This document shows, one piece after another, positions 26,396-34,722 of a DNA stretch of 64,000 bases. Under the pieces are notes generated by a model that had not been told where the DNA came from, did not search any database, and worked only from the letters and a program-made list of their open reading frames with translations. The position numbers were made by a program, and so were the translations under genes. Source of the stretch: Aquimarina longa SW024 (lineage in GTDB: Bacteria; Bacteroidota; Bacteroidia; Flavobacteriales; Flavobacteriaceae). The stretch is taken from contig NZ_AVQK01000018.1 in NCBI RefSeq assembly GCF_001401755.1, forward strand, positions 62,001-126,000. Direction: 5' to 3'. The stretch's first letter is position 1, and the number at the start of each line of letters is the position of its first letter.

Positions 26396-26716
26396 ATGAA
26401 AAGAATATACAAAATAACAGTAACTGTAACATCGATTCTTGTTGTTCTAATTACGATAGTCGCTTGTACATCTACAAAAGAAGTTTATACGCCTATTCCA
26501 GAAACGGAGGTAGCAGGTAGTGACCAAGAATTTAAAATGGAAAAATCAGGAGCTCAACTTTGGGGCGAGGTATGTAACAGGTGTCATATTGCACCTTCGC
26601 CTTCAGATTATAACGATACAGATTGGGAAACCATTAGTCTACATATGCGAGTAAGAGCGAATCTTACAGAAAAGGAAAGCAAGAAGATTGAGGAGTTTCT
26701 AAAATCTGCTAATTAA
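26396..26716 (+). CDS. Small c-type haem lipoprotein
   Basis: 106 residues from the ATG at 26396; an in-frame TTG at 26375 abuts the previous stop and is less likely. Lipobox TIVACT puts the lipid Cys at 24, followed by a single haem motif Cys60-Asn-Arg-Cys63-His64. No clear distal Met motif as in the gene at 24786. It is probably a small periplasmic electron carrier bound to the membrane, made with the porin-like protein upstream. Confidence 0.8.
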   Translation: MKRIYKITVTVTSILVVLITIVACTSTKEVYTPIPETEVAGSDQEFKMEKSGAQLWGEVCNRCHIAPSPSDYNDTDWETISLHMRVRANLTEKESKKIEEFLKSAN

Positions 26717-26803
26717 TAGCTGACAACTCATTCCCTTAGTAGGATGAACAGATTACGGGTAATGGGTTTAAAAAACAAATAATAACCTTAAAACTAAAAA
26801 ATT

Positions 26804-27073
26804 ATGAAAAACAATCACTGGATATGGATGATTATTGGCTGTGGATTACCACTTCTGTTCATTTTTTTAGCACCTTCTTTTGGCATAGGTGGAGGCTCGT
26901 CCCTTTTCATCTTCATACTATTTATGTTCGCTATACACCTGTTTATGCCACACGGGTCTCACGGCCACGGAGGGCACAAGCACAATAATGGGAACCATAA
27001 TGGTCACGGCCATAATCAAAAGAAGTCTGCTGATGGTTCAACAGAAAAAAGAAAAGAACATCAGCATCATTAA
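26804..27073 (+). CDS. His-rich two-span membrane protein (DUF2933-like)
   Basis: 89 residues: two hydrophobic segments (WIWMIIGCGLPLLFIFLAP and SLFIFILFMFAIHLFMP) and a His/Gly/Asn tail (HGHGGHKHNNGNHNGHGHN). The pattern resembles DUF2933 proteins near metal-resistance genes. The tail could bind copper, nickel or zinc. It heads a run of small metal proteins spaced 11 to 40 bases apart. Confidence 0.7.
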   Translation: MKNNHWIWMIIGCGLPLLFIFLAPSFGIGGGSSLFIFILFMFAIHLFMPHGSHGHGGHKHNNGNHNGHGHNQKKSADGSTEKRKEHQHH

Positions 27074-27084
27074 TATTAAACACA

Positions 27085-27303
27085 ATGAAACAGAAATTTC
27101 AAATAGAAGGAATCAGTTGTGGCGGATGTGTCGCAAGGGTCAAGAAAATATTGGAAGAACATCCCAATATTGAAAAAGTAGAGATTTTTTTGGCACCAAA
27201 AGGTGCTACAATTATCACTATGAACGAAACGCTCTCGGTTGAAGACATACAAAAGCAACTTGATGATCTCAACGGATATACAATTTCAAAAATAAATCAA
27301 TAA
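27085..27303 (+). CDS. HMA-domain copper chaperone (CopZ-like)
   Basis: 72 residues forming one heavy-metal-associated domain with the metal motif GISCGGC (Cys12, Cys15) after the first strand (KQKFQIEG). Such proteins carry Cu(I) in the cytoplasm to a P-type ATPase or regulator. A CopB-type ATPase is encoded at 54169, and no signal peptide is seen here, so cytoplasmic transfer is plausible. Confidence 0.88.
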   Translation: MKQKFQIEGISCGGCVARVKKILEEHPNIEKVEIFLAPKGATIITMNETLSVEDIQKQLDDLNGYTISKINQ

Positions 27304-27322
27304 CAATTTAAAACTAAAAATT

Positions 27323-27538
27323 ATGCATTTATACGACGGACATTTTGGAGGTATGCACCTTATATGGTGGATTATTTGGCTCATTTTCATCGTTTGGATT
27401 TTTTTAATCCCAACAGATATACCTTATCAAAAAACAAAAAAAGAAGATCCTCTAGATATTCTTAAGAAAAGATTTGCTGAAGGCTTCATTACAAAGGAGC
27501 AATATGAAGAGTCAAAAAAGATTTTAAAATCAGAATAA
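27323..27538 (+). CDS. SHOCT-domain membrane protein
   Basis: 71 residues: a His/aromatic start (YDGHFGGMHLIWWIIW), one membrane span, then a SHOCT motif (DPLDILKKRFAEGFITKEQYEESKKIL) of about 28 residues. SHOCT occurs at the ends of many small membrane proteins and may mediate oligomerisation. It is common near Cu genes in Bacteroidota. Confidence 0.78.
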   Translation: MHLYDGHFGGMHLIWWIIWLIFIVWIFLIPTDIPYQKTKKEDPLDILKKRFAEGFITKEQYEESKKILKSE

Positions 27539-27561
27539 TAACTTCTAAATCTAAAAATAAA

Positions 27562-28008
27562 ATGAAAACAACAGTAAAAAGAACTACAGGAGTGATATTG
27601 ATGGCTCTAACGATCTCTGCTTGCTCACAAAAACAAGAAAACTCTATAAGTGAAATGCTTAAAGACCCATCACAACAGGAAAAGATTTTAGCCATGATGA
27701 CAGAAGATCACGACCTAAGCAAAACGTATATTGACAAGATGATGAATAATGACCACGCAACTGGCATGATGGTGGATGAGTTGGTAAAAGCCGCTGCCAA
27801 GGACACTATTTTGGCAGGAAAATTAAGTGCTATGATTACTAAATATCCTGACCTCATGGTTCTCACTAACCATCATTTTATGCCAATAATAGCGTCTGAT
27901 GAACATTTAAGCGATACGTTTTGCGATCACGCATTAGAGCACGATAATATAGCTGATTCAATGTGTCAGAAAATGAAAGACAAAGAAGGTATGGAGCCTT
28001 GCCATTAA
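27562..28008 (+). CDS. Met/His-rich lipoprotein, unknown family
   Basis: 148 residues. The lipobox LTISACS (Cys about 21) gives a lipid anchor. The body is helical and rich in Met and His (MMTEDHDLSKTYIDKMMNND, LTNHHFMP, then DSMCQKMKDKEGMEPCH). Many thioether and imidazole ligands suggest a periplasmic copper-binding function. I do not recognise a named family. Confidence 0.7.
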   Translation: MKTTVKRTTGVILMALTISACSQKQENSISEMLKDPSQQEKILAMMTEDHDLSKTYIDKMMNNDHATGMMVDELVKAAAKDTILAGKLSAMITKYPDLMVLTNHHFMPIIASDEHLSDTFCDHALEHDNIADSMCQKMKDKEGMEPCH

Positions 28009-28045
28009 GAGCAATTAATTAAAACTAATTCAAAATTATAAAATT

Positions 28046-28321
28046 ATGTACCGATTAAACGTAAAAAAACTCGGGTTTGCCTTTGGTCTAACCGGAGCAC
28101 TAATCTATATGGGCTGTATGATAGTAATGTCAACCACAGGTCGTGAAGGCACAATCGATTTTTTCAATAGCCTTTTGCACGGCTTGGACACTACAAGTAT
28201 AATTAGAATGGATGTTCCATTATGGGAAGCTGGTCTGGGAATCATACAGACCTTCATACTGGGTTGGCTGGTTGGTGCCTGTATTGCTGCATTCTACAAT
28301 GCACAACTTAAAAAAATCTAA
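28046..28321 (+). CDS. DUF5676 small membrane protein
   Basis: 91 residues with two membrane spans (LTGALIYMGCMIVMS and LGIIQTFILGWLVGACIAAFYN). This matches DUF5676 proteins, which recur beside copper genes in Bacteroidota and Proteobacteria; function unknown. It ends four bases before the next start. Confidence 0.75.
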   Translation: MYRLNVKKLGFAFGLTGALIYMGCMIVMSTTGREGTIDFFNSLLHGLDTTSIIRMDVPLWEAGLGIIQTFILGWLVGACIAAFYNAQLKKI

Positions 28322-28325
28322 TTAT

Positions 28326-29609
28326 ATGGATAGGAGAGATTTTCTAGCAACTGGCGCAATGTCTACAGCAGGAATGCTGTTTATTCCTGGCAATTTACTA
28401 GCAAAAGAAGCTAAGACTGAAAACAGTAAGAGACTCGTTCAAACTTTGCCCTATAAAAGAGATGGCGAATGGAAAGAATTTGAGCTTTATATAGACCTAC
28501 ATACACACGAGCCTGCACCAGGTTACCAATATCACACCTTAGCTTTTAATGATATGATTCCTGGGCCTGAGATAAGAGTAAATGCCGGTGACAAAGTTCG
28601 GGTGAAATTTATCAATAAAACCGACCTAAACCATACCATCCACTGGCACGGCATCTTTGTTCCCTGGCGAATGGATGGCGTTCCTTTTGTCACACAACTG
28701 CCGGTGATGCCAAAAAACGAATTTATATATGAGTTTGTTGCAAAACCTGAAGGAACACATTTCTATCACTGTCATTGGGGAACCTTAATGCACATGCAGG
28801 CAGGTATGTTTGGCAGCCTTATTGTTGAAAATCCAAACGACACAATCAAAGAAAGGTTTCCATACGAAAGAGAATATACGTTGGTCTATTCCGCTCACGA
28901 CACCAACTATATTAGGGAAGAAATGAATGGCATGTTAGAGCGAATGAAACAGCGTAGTTACTTAATGAAAGAAGGACGCTTTAATAGTGAACAATGGGCA
29001 GTATTTGACAATAAGGAGCAATTTACAGCTAGTATGGAAAACGGATATCAACCACCATATGTAACCAACCGAAGGTCAAATTCAGATTTACCACAAGCCA
29101 ATTGGTTTACTGTTAACGGGAAGTCATATCCATCTACGCCTTATCTCTTTATTAAATCTGGTGAGAACATTCGTATTCGACTTATAAATGCTGGTGCAGA
29201 AACACATCATTTGCATATGCACGGACACGATTTCTGGATGGTGGCGGATGACGGAGTTCCTCTTGAGCATCCTTTCAAGCGCAATACAGTGCCTCTTACG
29301 CCTGGTAAAACATTTGACATTATTGTTGAGGGCACCAATAGAGGCATTTGGACATTTCACGACCATGATACGCGCAAAGTAACCAATAACGGGCTATATC
29401 CAGGTGGTAACTTATTGGCTTTAGTATATGAAGACTTGCCTGCCGAAGAACTGGTGATTTCAAAATACTCAGGCAACCCTATGTATAATCCAAATGCTGG
29501 TATGGGATATATGAAAGGAATGGACACAATGAAAAATGAAAATATGGACAGTATGAATAAAATGATGTTTGGAGAAGATAAACTTCCAAAAATAGCCCTT
29601 GACGAATAA
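28326..29609 (+). CDS. Two-domain multicopper oxidase with type 1 copper in domain 1
   Basis: 427 residues from the ATG at 28326, chosen because it opens a twin-arginine signal (MDRRDFLATGAMSTAGML) and follows the previous stop by four bases. Four HxH motifs for a trinuclear centre are present: NHTIHWHG, FYHCHWGTLMH, HHLHMHGHDF and WTFHDHDTRK. The type 1 Cys is in the second motif (HCH, then His and Met in MHMQAGM), whereas the fourth motif has HDH with no Cys. So the type 1 site sits in domain 1, as in NirK and one class of two-domain laccases, not at the C-terminus as in the oxidase at 11910. Such enzymes work as trimers. Substrate unknown; Cu(I) oxidation is plausible. Confidence 0.85.
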   Translation: MDRRDFLATGAMSTAGMLFIPGNLLAKEAKTENSKRLVQTLPYKRDGEWKEFELYIDLHTHEPAPGYQYHTLAFNDMIPGPEIRVNAGDKVRVKFINKTDLNHTIHWHGIFVPWRMDGVPFVTQLPVMPKNEFIYEFVAKPEGTHFYHCHWGTLMHMQAGMFGSLIVENPNDTIKERFPYEREYTLVYSAHDTNYIREEMNGMLERMKQRSYLMKEGRFNSEQWAVFDNKEQFTASMENGYQPPYVTNRRSNSDLPQANWFTVNGKSYPSTPYLFIKSGENIRIRLINAGAETHHLHMHGHDFWMVADDGVPLEHPFKRNTVPLTPGKTFDIIVEGTNRGIWTFHDHDTRKVTNNGLYPGGNLLALVYEDLPAEELVISKYSGNPMYNPNAGMGYMKGMDTMKNENMDSMNKMMFGEDKLPKIALDE

Positions 29610-29625
29610 TTTTAAAATAAACACA

Positions 29626-30780
29626 ATGAAAAAACTCATATATCTAATGATACTTATTTCAGGGCTGACCAATGCTCAGATTACACCAGAATTTGAAATT
29701 GGTGCAAAAGGTGTTTTCTCGGGAAATCTAAACTTCAATTCTGATGAATCTAGTGCAGTTTCTGATTTCTCAGACACACAGTTATTGATGGGTCTTAGCC
29801 AAAAATTATACAATAATTGGAGGGCACAGTTTGTCCTTGGACTTCAATTTCCCGATGCAAATTCAAATCTTGGTGAAGTCTTTTATAATAATATTTTTAT
29901 TAGACTCGAAGACCAAAAAAATGTGGTTAGGGTAGGACGTACACTTGCACAGACCAATTTAAACGAATTCCCAACACTGCGCGACGATGATGCTCAACAG
30001 TTCGTATATGCGCTCAACCCTTTTTCAGATGGCATAAATACAGAGCGTGACCAATATTCCAACGTACTAGAGTATACCCACATCTTTAAACAACGGTTTT
30101 TTGTTTCGGTACACGGTGAAAATTTCTACGACAGTTTAGAACCTGATGATTTTAGGCTAAACTCTATGGGGATTTCGTTGGTTTATCAAGTACCTCAAAG
30201 CCAAAGGTGGAACAGAAATATAGTACAGCAAATTGGGTTGAGCTACAACAACTATTTTACCGACAGACCTGGCTATTCAAATGATTTTGAATCTTCCGTC
30301 AAAAATATACTCTTAAGTACGGTACTTAATATAAAGCCCGACCCAATAAATTTTATGGACTTCAAATTTCAAGCCATTCAAAATCTGGGTTGGGAAGAAG
30401 TTACCCAACTCAATGACTATTTTGATTACACGCGAACGCAGTCAACATCTCTATTCGGTACTTTCAGGTACTTAAAACAAAAATTAGAGCGCCCTCACTT
30501 TCAAGTTTCCGTTGGTGGTGGATATAAATCTTTCAATGATTTAACAACAGATTCGGACCAGTTAATGTTCATAACAAACGGTTTTTATCGAATGGGCGAA
30601 AATTTCGATATCGGTATTCAATACCGCTATACCGAAAATTCAGGTTTTACGCAAACCCTATTTGGCAAAAACGAACATAGGTTACAATTGTCCGTGGTGT
30701 ATTCATTCAGTAAAATTTTCAACAAGCAATTTGGTGACCGTGAAGACTTGTTAAACTTAGAGCACAACTATATAAAGTAA
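29626..30780 (+). CDS. Outer-membrane protein of unknown family
   Basis: 384 residues from the ATG at 29626; earlier in-frame codons overlap the oxidase stop. Signal peptide (LIYLMILISGLTNAQ), then alternating beta-strand patterns consistent with a barrel (FFVSVHGENFYDSL, VVRVGRTLAQTNLNEF). It may form an outer-membrane partner of the oxidase, 16 bases upstream. No named family recognised. Confidence 0.65.
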   Translation: MKKLIYLMILISGLTNAQITPEFEIGAKGVFSGNLNFNSDESSAVSDFSDTQLLMGLSQKLYNNWRAQFVLGLQFPDANSNLGEVFYNNIFIRLEDQKNVVRVGRTLAQTNLNEFPTLRDDDAQQFVYALNPFSDGINTERDQYSNVLEYTHIFKQRFFVSVHGENFYDSLEPDDFRLNSMGISLVYQVPQSQRWNRNIVQQIGLSYNNYFTDRPGYSNDFESSVKNILLSTVLNIKPDPINFMDFKFQAIQNLGWEEVTQLNDYFDYTRTQSTSLFGTFRYLKQKLERPHFQVSVGGGYKSFNDLTTDSDQLMFITNGFYRMGENFDIGIQYRYTENSGFTQTLFGKNEHRLQLSVVYSFSKIFNKQFGDREDLLNLEHNYIK

Positions 30781-30785
30781 AATAA

Positions 30786-31580
30786 GTGAATAGTACTGCA
30801 AGTAATATCAAAACAATATTAATCCAAATGGTAATTTGGAGCGGCATTTTTTATTTTCTTGTCCATCCTTTTACAATGGTACTGTATTGGTTTGAATTTA
30901 ACAATACGTTATTCTCATTTTCCCTGTTTTGGGATGTCCTAGAACCCCAATTTTTAAAGTCTTTCACTTTCAATATGAGAGGAATGAGTCTCATGCTAAC
31001 AGTCCTAGGGGCTTTTCTAGGTTTACTTTCAGGTCTGTTTTTTACAACCCTCAGGAGAAAAAATAGGCTTATAGGTACACAGCAGCGATTGCTTATACGA
31101 GATATTAAAGAATTGATACACGACGGCGAAAATGAACGGGTGGAATTCAAATCTTCCATACGCTATGATTATTATAGGAAAATCACCAACCGCGAGCTGG
31201 AGTTAGTCATCGCCAAGACCATTGTAGGTTTTATGAATGCAAAAGGCGGAAAATTAGTCTTGGGTGTTGACGACGATGGAAATATCCTGGGACTGGAAAA
31301 CGATTTTAAGACACTTAAGCACAAAAATAGGGATGGCTATGAGCGTGAAATTTTTAGGATAATTTCAACACAGTTAGGTCACGAAGCCTGTTTCAGCAAT
31401 CACATTTCTTTTTATGTTGTGAATGAAAAGGATATATGCGTCATAGACATTGAAACTTCTAAAGAGCCTGTGTATGTGAAGGATGGAACGAGTACAACTT
31501 TTTATGTACGGACAGGTAATGCCACTTATCCTTTAACTGTAAAGGAAACAGTGGATTATTTAAAAACCCAAAAAACTTAA
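30786..31580 (+). CDS. Membrane-anchored AlbA_2 (Schlafen-type) protein
   Basis: 264 residues from a GTG start. Two membrane helices (about 12-33 and 75-95) precede an AlbA_2 domain (about 112-255) with the typical GENERVEFKSS and GFMNAKGGKLVLGVDDDGNI. AlbA_2 domains are usually nucleic-acid- or NTP-linked; being tied to the inner membrane is unusual. It lies five bases from the next gene. Confidence 0.78.
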   Translation: MNSTASNIKTILIQMVIWSGIFYFLVHPFTMVLYWFEFNNTLFSFSLFWDVLEPQFLKSFTFNMRGMSLMLTVLGAFLGLLSGLFFTTLRRKNRLIGTQQRLLIRDIKELIHDGENERVEFKSSIRYDYYRKITNRELELVIAKTIVGFMNAKGGKLVLGVDDDGNILGLENDFKTLKHKNRDGYEREIFRIISTQLGHEACFSNHISFYVVNEKDICVIDIETSKEPVYVKDGTSTTFYVRTGNATYPLTVKETVDYLKTQKT

Positions 31581-31584
31581 AATT

Positions 31585-32295
31585 ATGCAATACGTCTGGT
31601 TTATATGGTCACTAATTATTCTTGCACTTTGGGCAATAATCTACCTGTCAAAAAAAGCGTATAGAAAAGAAATGCTCAAAATGAGTCTTATTACAATGCC
31701 CTTTGGTTTAACAGAACCATTGTTTGTGCCAGAATACTGGATGCCACCGTCACTTTTTAATTTGGCAGAAAAAACAAGTTTTGATATCGAAAGCCTTATT
31801 TTTTCTTTTGCCATCGGTGGTATTGGCGTGGTACTTTATAATCTAATTTTTAAACAAAACCTTATTGAAGTAGACCATACAGAGCGAAATCACAGAAGAC
31901 ATCTTTTGCATAAATATATCTTATTTATACCTGCTGTAGTTTTCCTTTTTCTAGCAGTTTTAACAACACTTAATCATATTTATTGTGGCACTATAGCAAT
32001 GTTCATCGGTGGTCTATCCACGCTATACTGTCGCCCAGATTTAAAAAGAAAGATATGGGTTGGGGGCATCTTGTTTACCATACTGTATTTCATATACTTT
32101 GGAAGTATTCTTCCATTTTACCCCCAGTATGTGGAACTATATTGGAATCTCGACAATCTCACCCATATTCTAGTCTTAGGAATCCCAATTGAAGAATTAC
32201 TTTTTGCCTTCACCTTTGGAATGTATTGGTCTGGCTTATACGAACACTTGTATTGGCATAAACTAATTAGCCTAAATAAAACTCATAATCAATAA
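31585..32295 (+). CDS. Lycopene-cyclase-domain-like membrane protein
   Basis: 236 residues with about seven hydrophobic helices. Key features fit the lycopene cyclase domain: the GLTEPLFVPEYWMPP stretch and the Pro-x-Glu-Glu motif GIPIEELLFAF near the end. No carotenoid genes are nearby, so a role in pigment synthesis is doubtful; it may be a repurposed membrane scaffold. It lies between AlbA_2 and a copper-type lipoprotein. Confidence 0.7.
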   Translation: MQYVWFIWSLIILALWAIIYLSKKAYRKEMLKMSLITMPFGLTEPLFVPEYWMPPSLFNLAEKTSFDIESLIFSFAIGGIGVVLYNLIFKQNLIEVDHTERNHRRHLLHKYILFIPAVVFLFLAVLTTLNHIYCGTIAMFIGGLSTLYCRPDLKRKIWVGGILFTILYFIYFGSILPFYPQYVELYWNLDNLTHILVLGIPIEELLFAFTFGMYWSGLYEHLYWHKLISLNKTHNQ

Positions 32296-32306
32296 TAATT
32301 TAAAAA

Positions 32307-32825
32307 ATGAAACGAAGACATTTTAAACAACCGAACAATGAACCCATAGTAGTAACAGTAGAAAATCCAAGCGGAAGAATCTACAAGCTATTAATCAGTA
32401 TTCTATTTTTGATTTTAGCCTCAATAATACTGCTTTCGTGTTCCAACCAGAAAAAAGATAAGGCTGAAACAGCTACGCTTGCAGTCACTAAAACAAAACC
32501 CATTCAAATGAATTCAGCTGTTGCTTCTCAAACAACTTATGAAATAGTACCGAATGAAAAAGTCTGTATGGTAAACGACAGGTTTATGGGTGTAAAACAA
32601 ATACCGATAGATGTAGATGGTACAACCTACTTTGGTTGTTGTCAAGGCTGTGTTGAAAAACTTCAGAAAAACATTGACAATGTCCGCTTTGGAAGTAATC
32701 CGATTGATGATACAAAAGTAGACAAGGCCAACGCTGTAATCGTTCAGGATAAAAGTAAAGGGAGCGTCTTTTATTTCGCTTCAAAACAAGACGCCAAAAG
32801 CTTTATAAGTAAAAATAAAGCCTAA
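32307..32825 (+). CDS. YHS/TRASH-like metal-binding lipoprotein
   Basis: 172 residues: a basic start, a hydrophobic helix ending in SCSNQ, then a Cys-containing region EKVCMVNDRFMG and YFGCCQGCVEKL that resembles YHS/TRASH metal knuckles, and a C-terminal part (KGSVFYFASKQDAKSFI) recalling NosL-type copper chaperones. I read it as a periplasmic copper-binding protein; the exact family is uncertain. Confidence 0.65.
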   Translation: MKRRHFKQPNNEPIVVTVENPSGRIYKLLISILFLILASIILLSCSNQKKDKAETATLAVTKTKPIQMNSAVASQTTYEIVPNEKVCMVNDRFMGVKQIPIDVDGTTYFGCCQGCVEKLQKNIDNVRFGSNPIDDTKVDKANAVIVQDKSKGSVFYFASKQDAKSFISKNKA

Positions 32826-32852
32826 AATATTTCAATTAATAAACTAAAAATT

Positions 32853-33314
32853 ATGAAAATAATATTGGCTCTAGACGGTTCAGATTTCAGTAAAGCAGCT
32901 GTTGAGCAGCTTAACAGAATAACCTTGCCACCAAGTACGGAGATTTGTATTATAAACGTTTACGAATTTCCTACAGCACTAGGCCCTGAACTGATGGCTA
33001 CAGGTGGTAGCTTAAACAATTATTATGAAGAATTCATAAGCGGTGCTCAAAAATTGGGTGAAAAAATTGTTTCGGAAGCTAGTGACAACCTTAAGAATTT
33101 AAATAAGACACTTACCATAACCACCAGTGTTGTTAGCGGGCTACCCAAAAATGCAATTCTAGAAAAGGCTGAAGATTGGGATGCTGATTTAATTGTAGTT
33201 GGCTCTCAAGGTCAGGGTGCGCTCTCACGTCTATTATTGGGTTCTGTTTCACAATATTTAGCCACCCACGCTAAATGTTCGGTAATGATAGCAAGGGACA
33301 AAAACAACAGTTAG
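32853..33314 (+). CDS. Universal stress protein A family, single domain
   Basis: 153 residues of one Usp domain: KIILALDGSDFSKAA at the start, and the ATP-binding GSQGQGALSRLLLGSVS near residue 120, matching G-x2-G-x9-G-S. Usp proteins bind ATP and help survival in stasis or low oxygen. It begins the metabolic island that ends near 54 kb. Confidence 0.85.
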   Translation: MKIILALDGSDFSKAAVEQLNRITLPPSTEICIINVYEFPTALGPELMATGGSLNNYYEEFISGAQKLGEKIVSEASDNLKNLNKTLTITTSVVSGLPKNAILEKAEDWDADLIVVGSQGQGALSRLLLGSVSQYLATHAKCSVMIARDKNNS

Positions 33315-33330
33315 AGAATCTAAAATAATT

Positions 33331-34722
33331 ATGGAAGATAATCACATACATAGTATATCATCAAAATCTACTTGTAAAGTAACAGATGATATATGCCTAC
33401 CAGACACCAATTGGCCGCGTTTGGTTATTGTAGGCGGTGGTTTTGCAGGTTTGGCTTTGGTAGAAAAACTAAAGAACAAAAAGGTACAAGTGGTTTTGTT
33501 TGACAAAAACAACTTTCATCAGTTTCAGCCATTACTTTACCAAGTGGCAACTAGTGCCCTAGAGCCCGATAGCATCGTGTTTCCCTTCAGAAAGCAGTTT
33601 AACGGTTATAAAAACGTGGTTTTTCGATTGGCAGAAATAGAAGAAATTCAACCTACTTCAAATATTGTAAGAACCAATAAAGGAGATGTTCATTACGATT
33701 ATTTGGTGTTAGCTACAGGAACAACTACCAATTTCTTCGGTATGGATAACGTAGCTGATAACAGCTTGGGGATGAAAGATATTCGCGATTCTCTCAATAT
33801 CCGACATATGATGTTGCAAAATTTAGAGCAGGCTGCTATTACCTGTGATGATGAAGAACGTGATACACTAACCAATTTTGTGATTGTTGGAGGCGGTCCT
33901 GCAGGAGTAGAAATGGCTGGAGCTTTAGCGGAATTCTGTAAATACATCCTTCCTAAAGATTACCCAGAATACCCTTCAACTATAATGAACATTTATTTGA
34001 TAGAAGCTAGGGGTGAGTTGTTAAGCTCGATGTCAGACAAGGCATCATCAAAAACCCTAAAATACCTAGAAGATTTGAATGTAAATGTATTACTCAATGA
34101 ATCAGTAAGTAATTATGATGGCTCAAAGGTTATCACAAATCGTGATAACATCATTATGGCAAAAAATCTAATCTGGACAGCAGGTGTAAAAGGCCAGTTT
34201 CCAAAAGGTATTGACAAAAAATATGTTGTCAGAGGTAACCGTATTAAAACCAACCCCTTTTTGATGGTAGAAGATTATAAAAACATATTCGCCATTGGTG
34301 ATATAGCGGCTGTAATTACCGAAAAAACACCAAAAGGGCATCCACAGGTCGCGCAAACAGCTATTCAACAAGGAAAGTACTTAGGTACATCAATCCTAAA
34401 TATCATAAAAAACAAGCCTATTAAACCTTTTGAATATCACGATAAAGGTTCATTGGCGACAGTAGGTAAACGTAAAGCAGTAGCCGATTTAGGCAAATTC
34501 AGATTTGGTGGTTATTTCGCTTGGCTACTCTGGTCTATCGTTCACCTTATGTCCATTAGCGGCTTTAGAAATAGATTGATGGTTGGTTTTAATTGGGCGG
34601 TAAGCTATTTCACTTACGAAAAGAGCAACCGCCTGATTATTAGAAATTTCAACAAACCATCAGAATCAAAATCCAAAATCAATTCGCAACCCGCAGTAAA
34701 AAAAATAACAATCAATGACTAA
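33331..34722 (+). CDS. Type II NADH dehydrogenase (NDH-2)
   Basis: 463 residues with two Rossmann folds: FAD-binding VIVGGGFAGLALVEKL (about 33-48) and NAD-binding FVIVGGGPAGVEMAGALAEF (about 184). It carries a C-terminal membrane-binding part (WLLWSIVHLMSISGFRNRL). NDH-2 oxidises NADH and reduces quinone without pumping protons. It overlaps nhaA by eight bases. A non-pumping NADH sink beside Na+/H+ exchange and fermentation fits stress conditions. Confidence 0.88.
   Translation: MEDNHIHSISSKSTCKVTDDICLPDTNWPRLVIVGGGFAGLALVEKLKNKKVQVVLFDKNNFHQFQPLLYQVATSALEPDSIVFPFRKQFNGYKNVVFRLAEIEEIQPTSNIVRTNKGDVHYDYLVLATGTTTNFFGMDNVADNSLGMKDIRDSLNIRHMMLQNLEQAAITCDDEERDTLTNFVIVGGGPAGVEMAGALAEFCKYILPKDYPEYPSTIMNIYLIEARGELLSSMSDKASSKTLKYLEDLNVNVLLNESVSNYDGSKVITNRDNIIMAKNLIWTAGVKGQFPKGIDKKYVVRGNRIKTNPFLMVEDYKNIFAIGDIAAVITEKTPKGHPQVAQTAIQQGKYLGTSILNIIKNKPIKPFEYHDKGSLATVGKRKAVADLGKFRFGGYFAWLLWSIVHLMSISGFRNRLMVGFNWAVSYFTYEKSNRLIIRNFNKPSESKSKINSQPAVKKITIND

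Noticed and set aside
26889..27173. 94-residue frame overlapping the His-rich gene
   Set aside because: It lies in another frame over two well-supported genes.
28212..28325. Longer N-terminus for the two-domain oxidase
   Set aside because: It would overlap DUF5676 and destroy the twin-arginine signal at the ATG at 28326.
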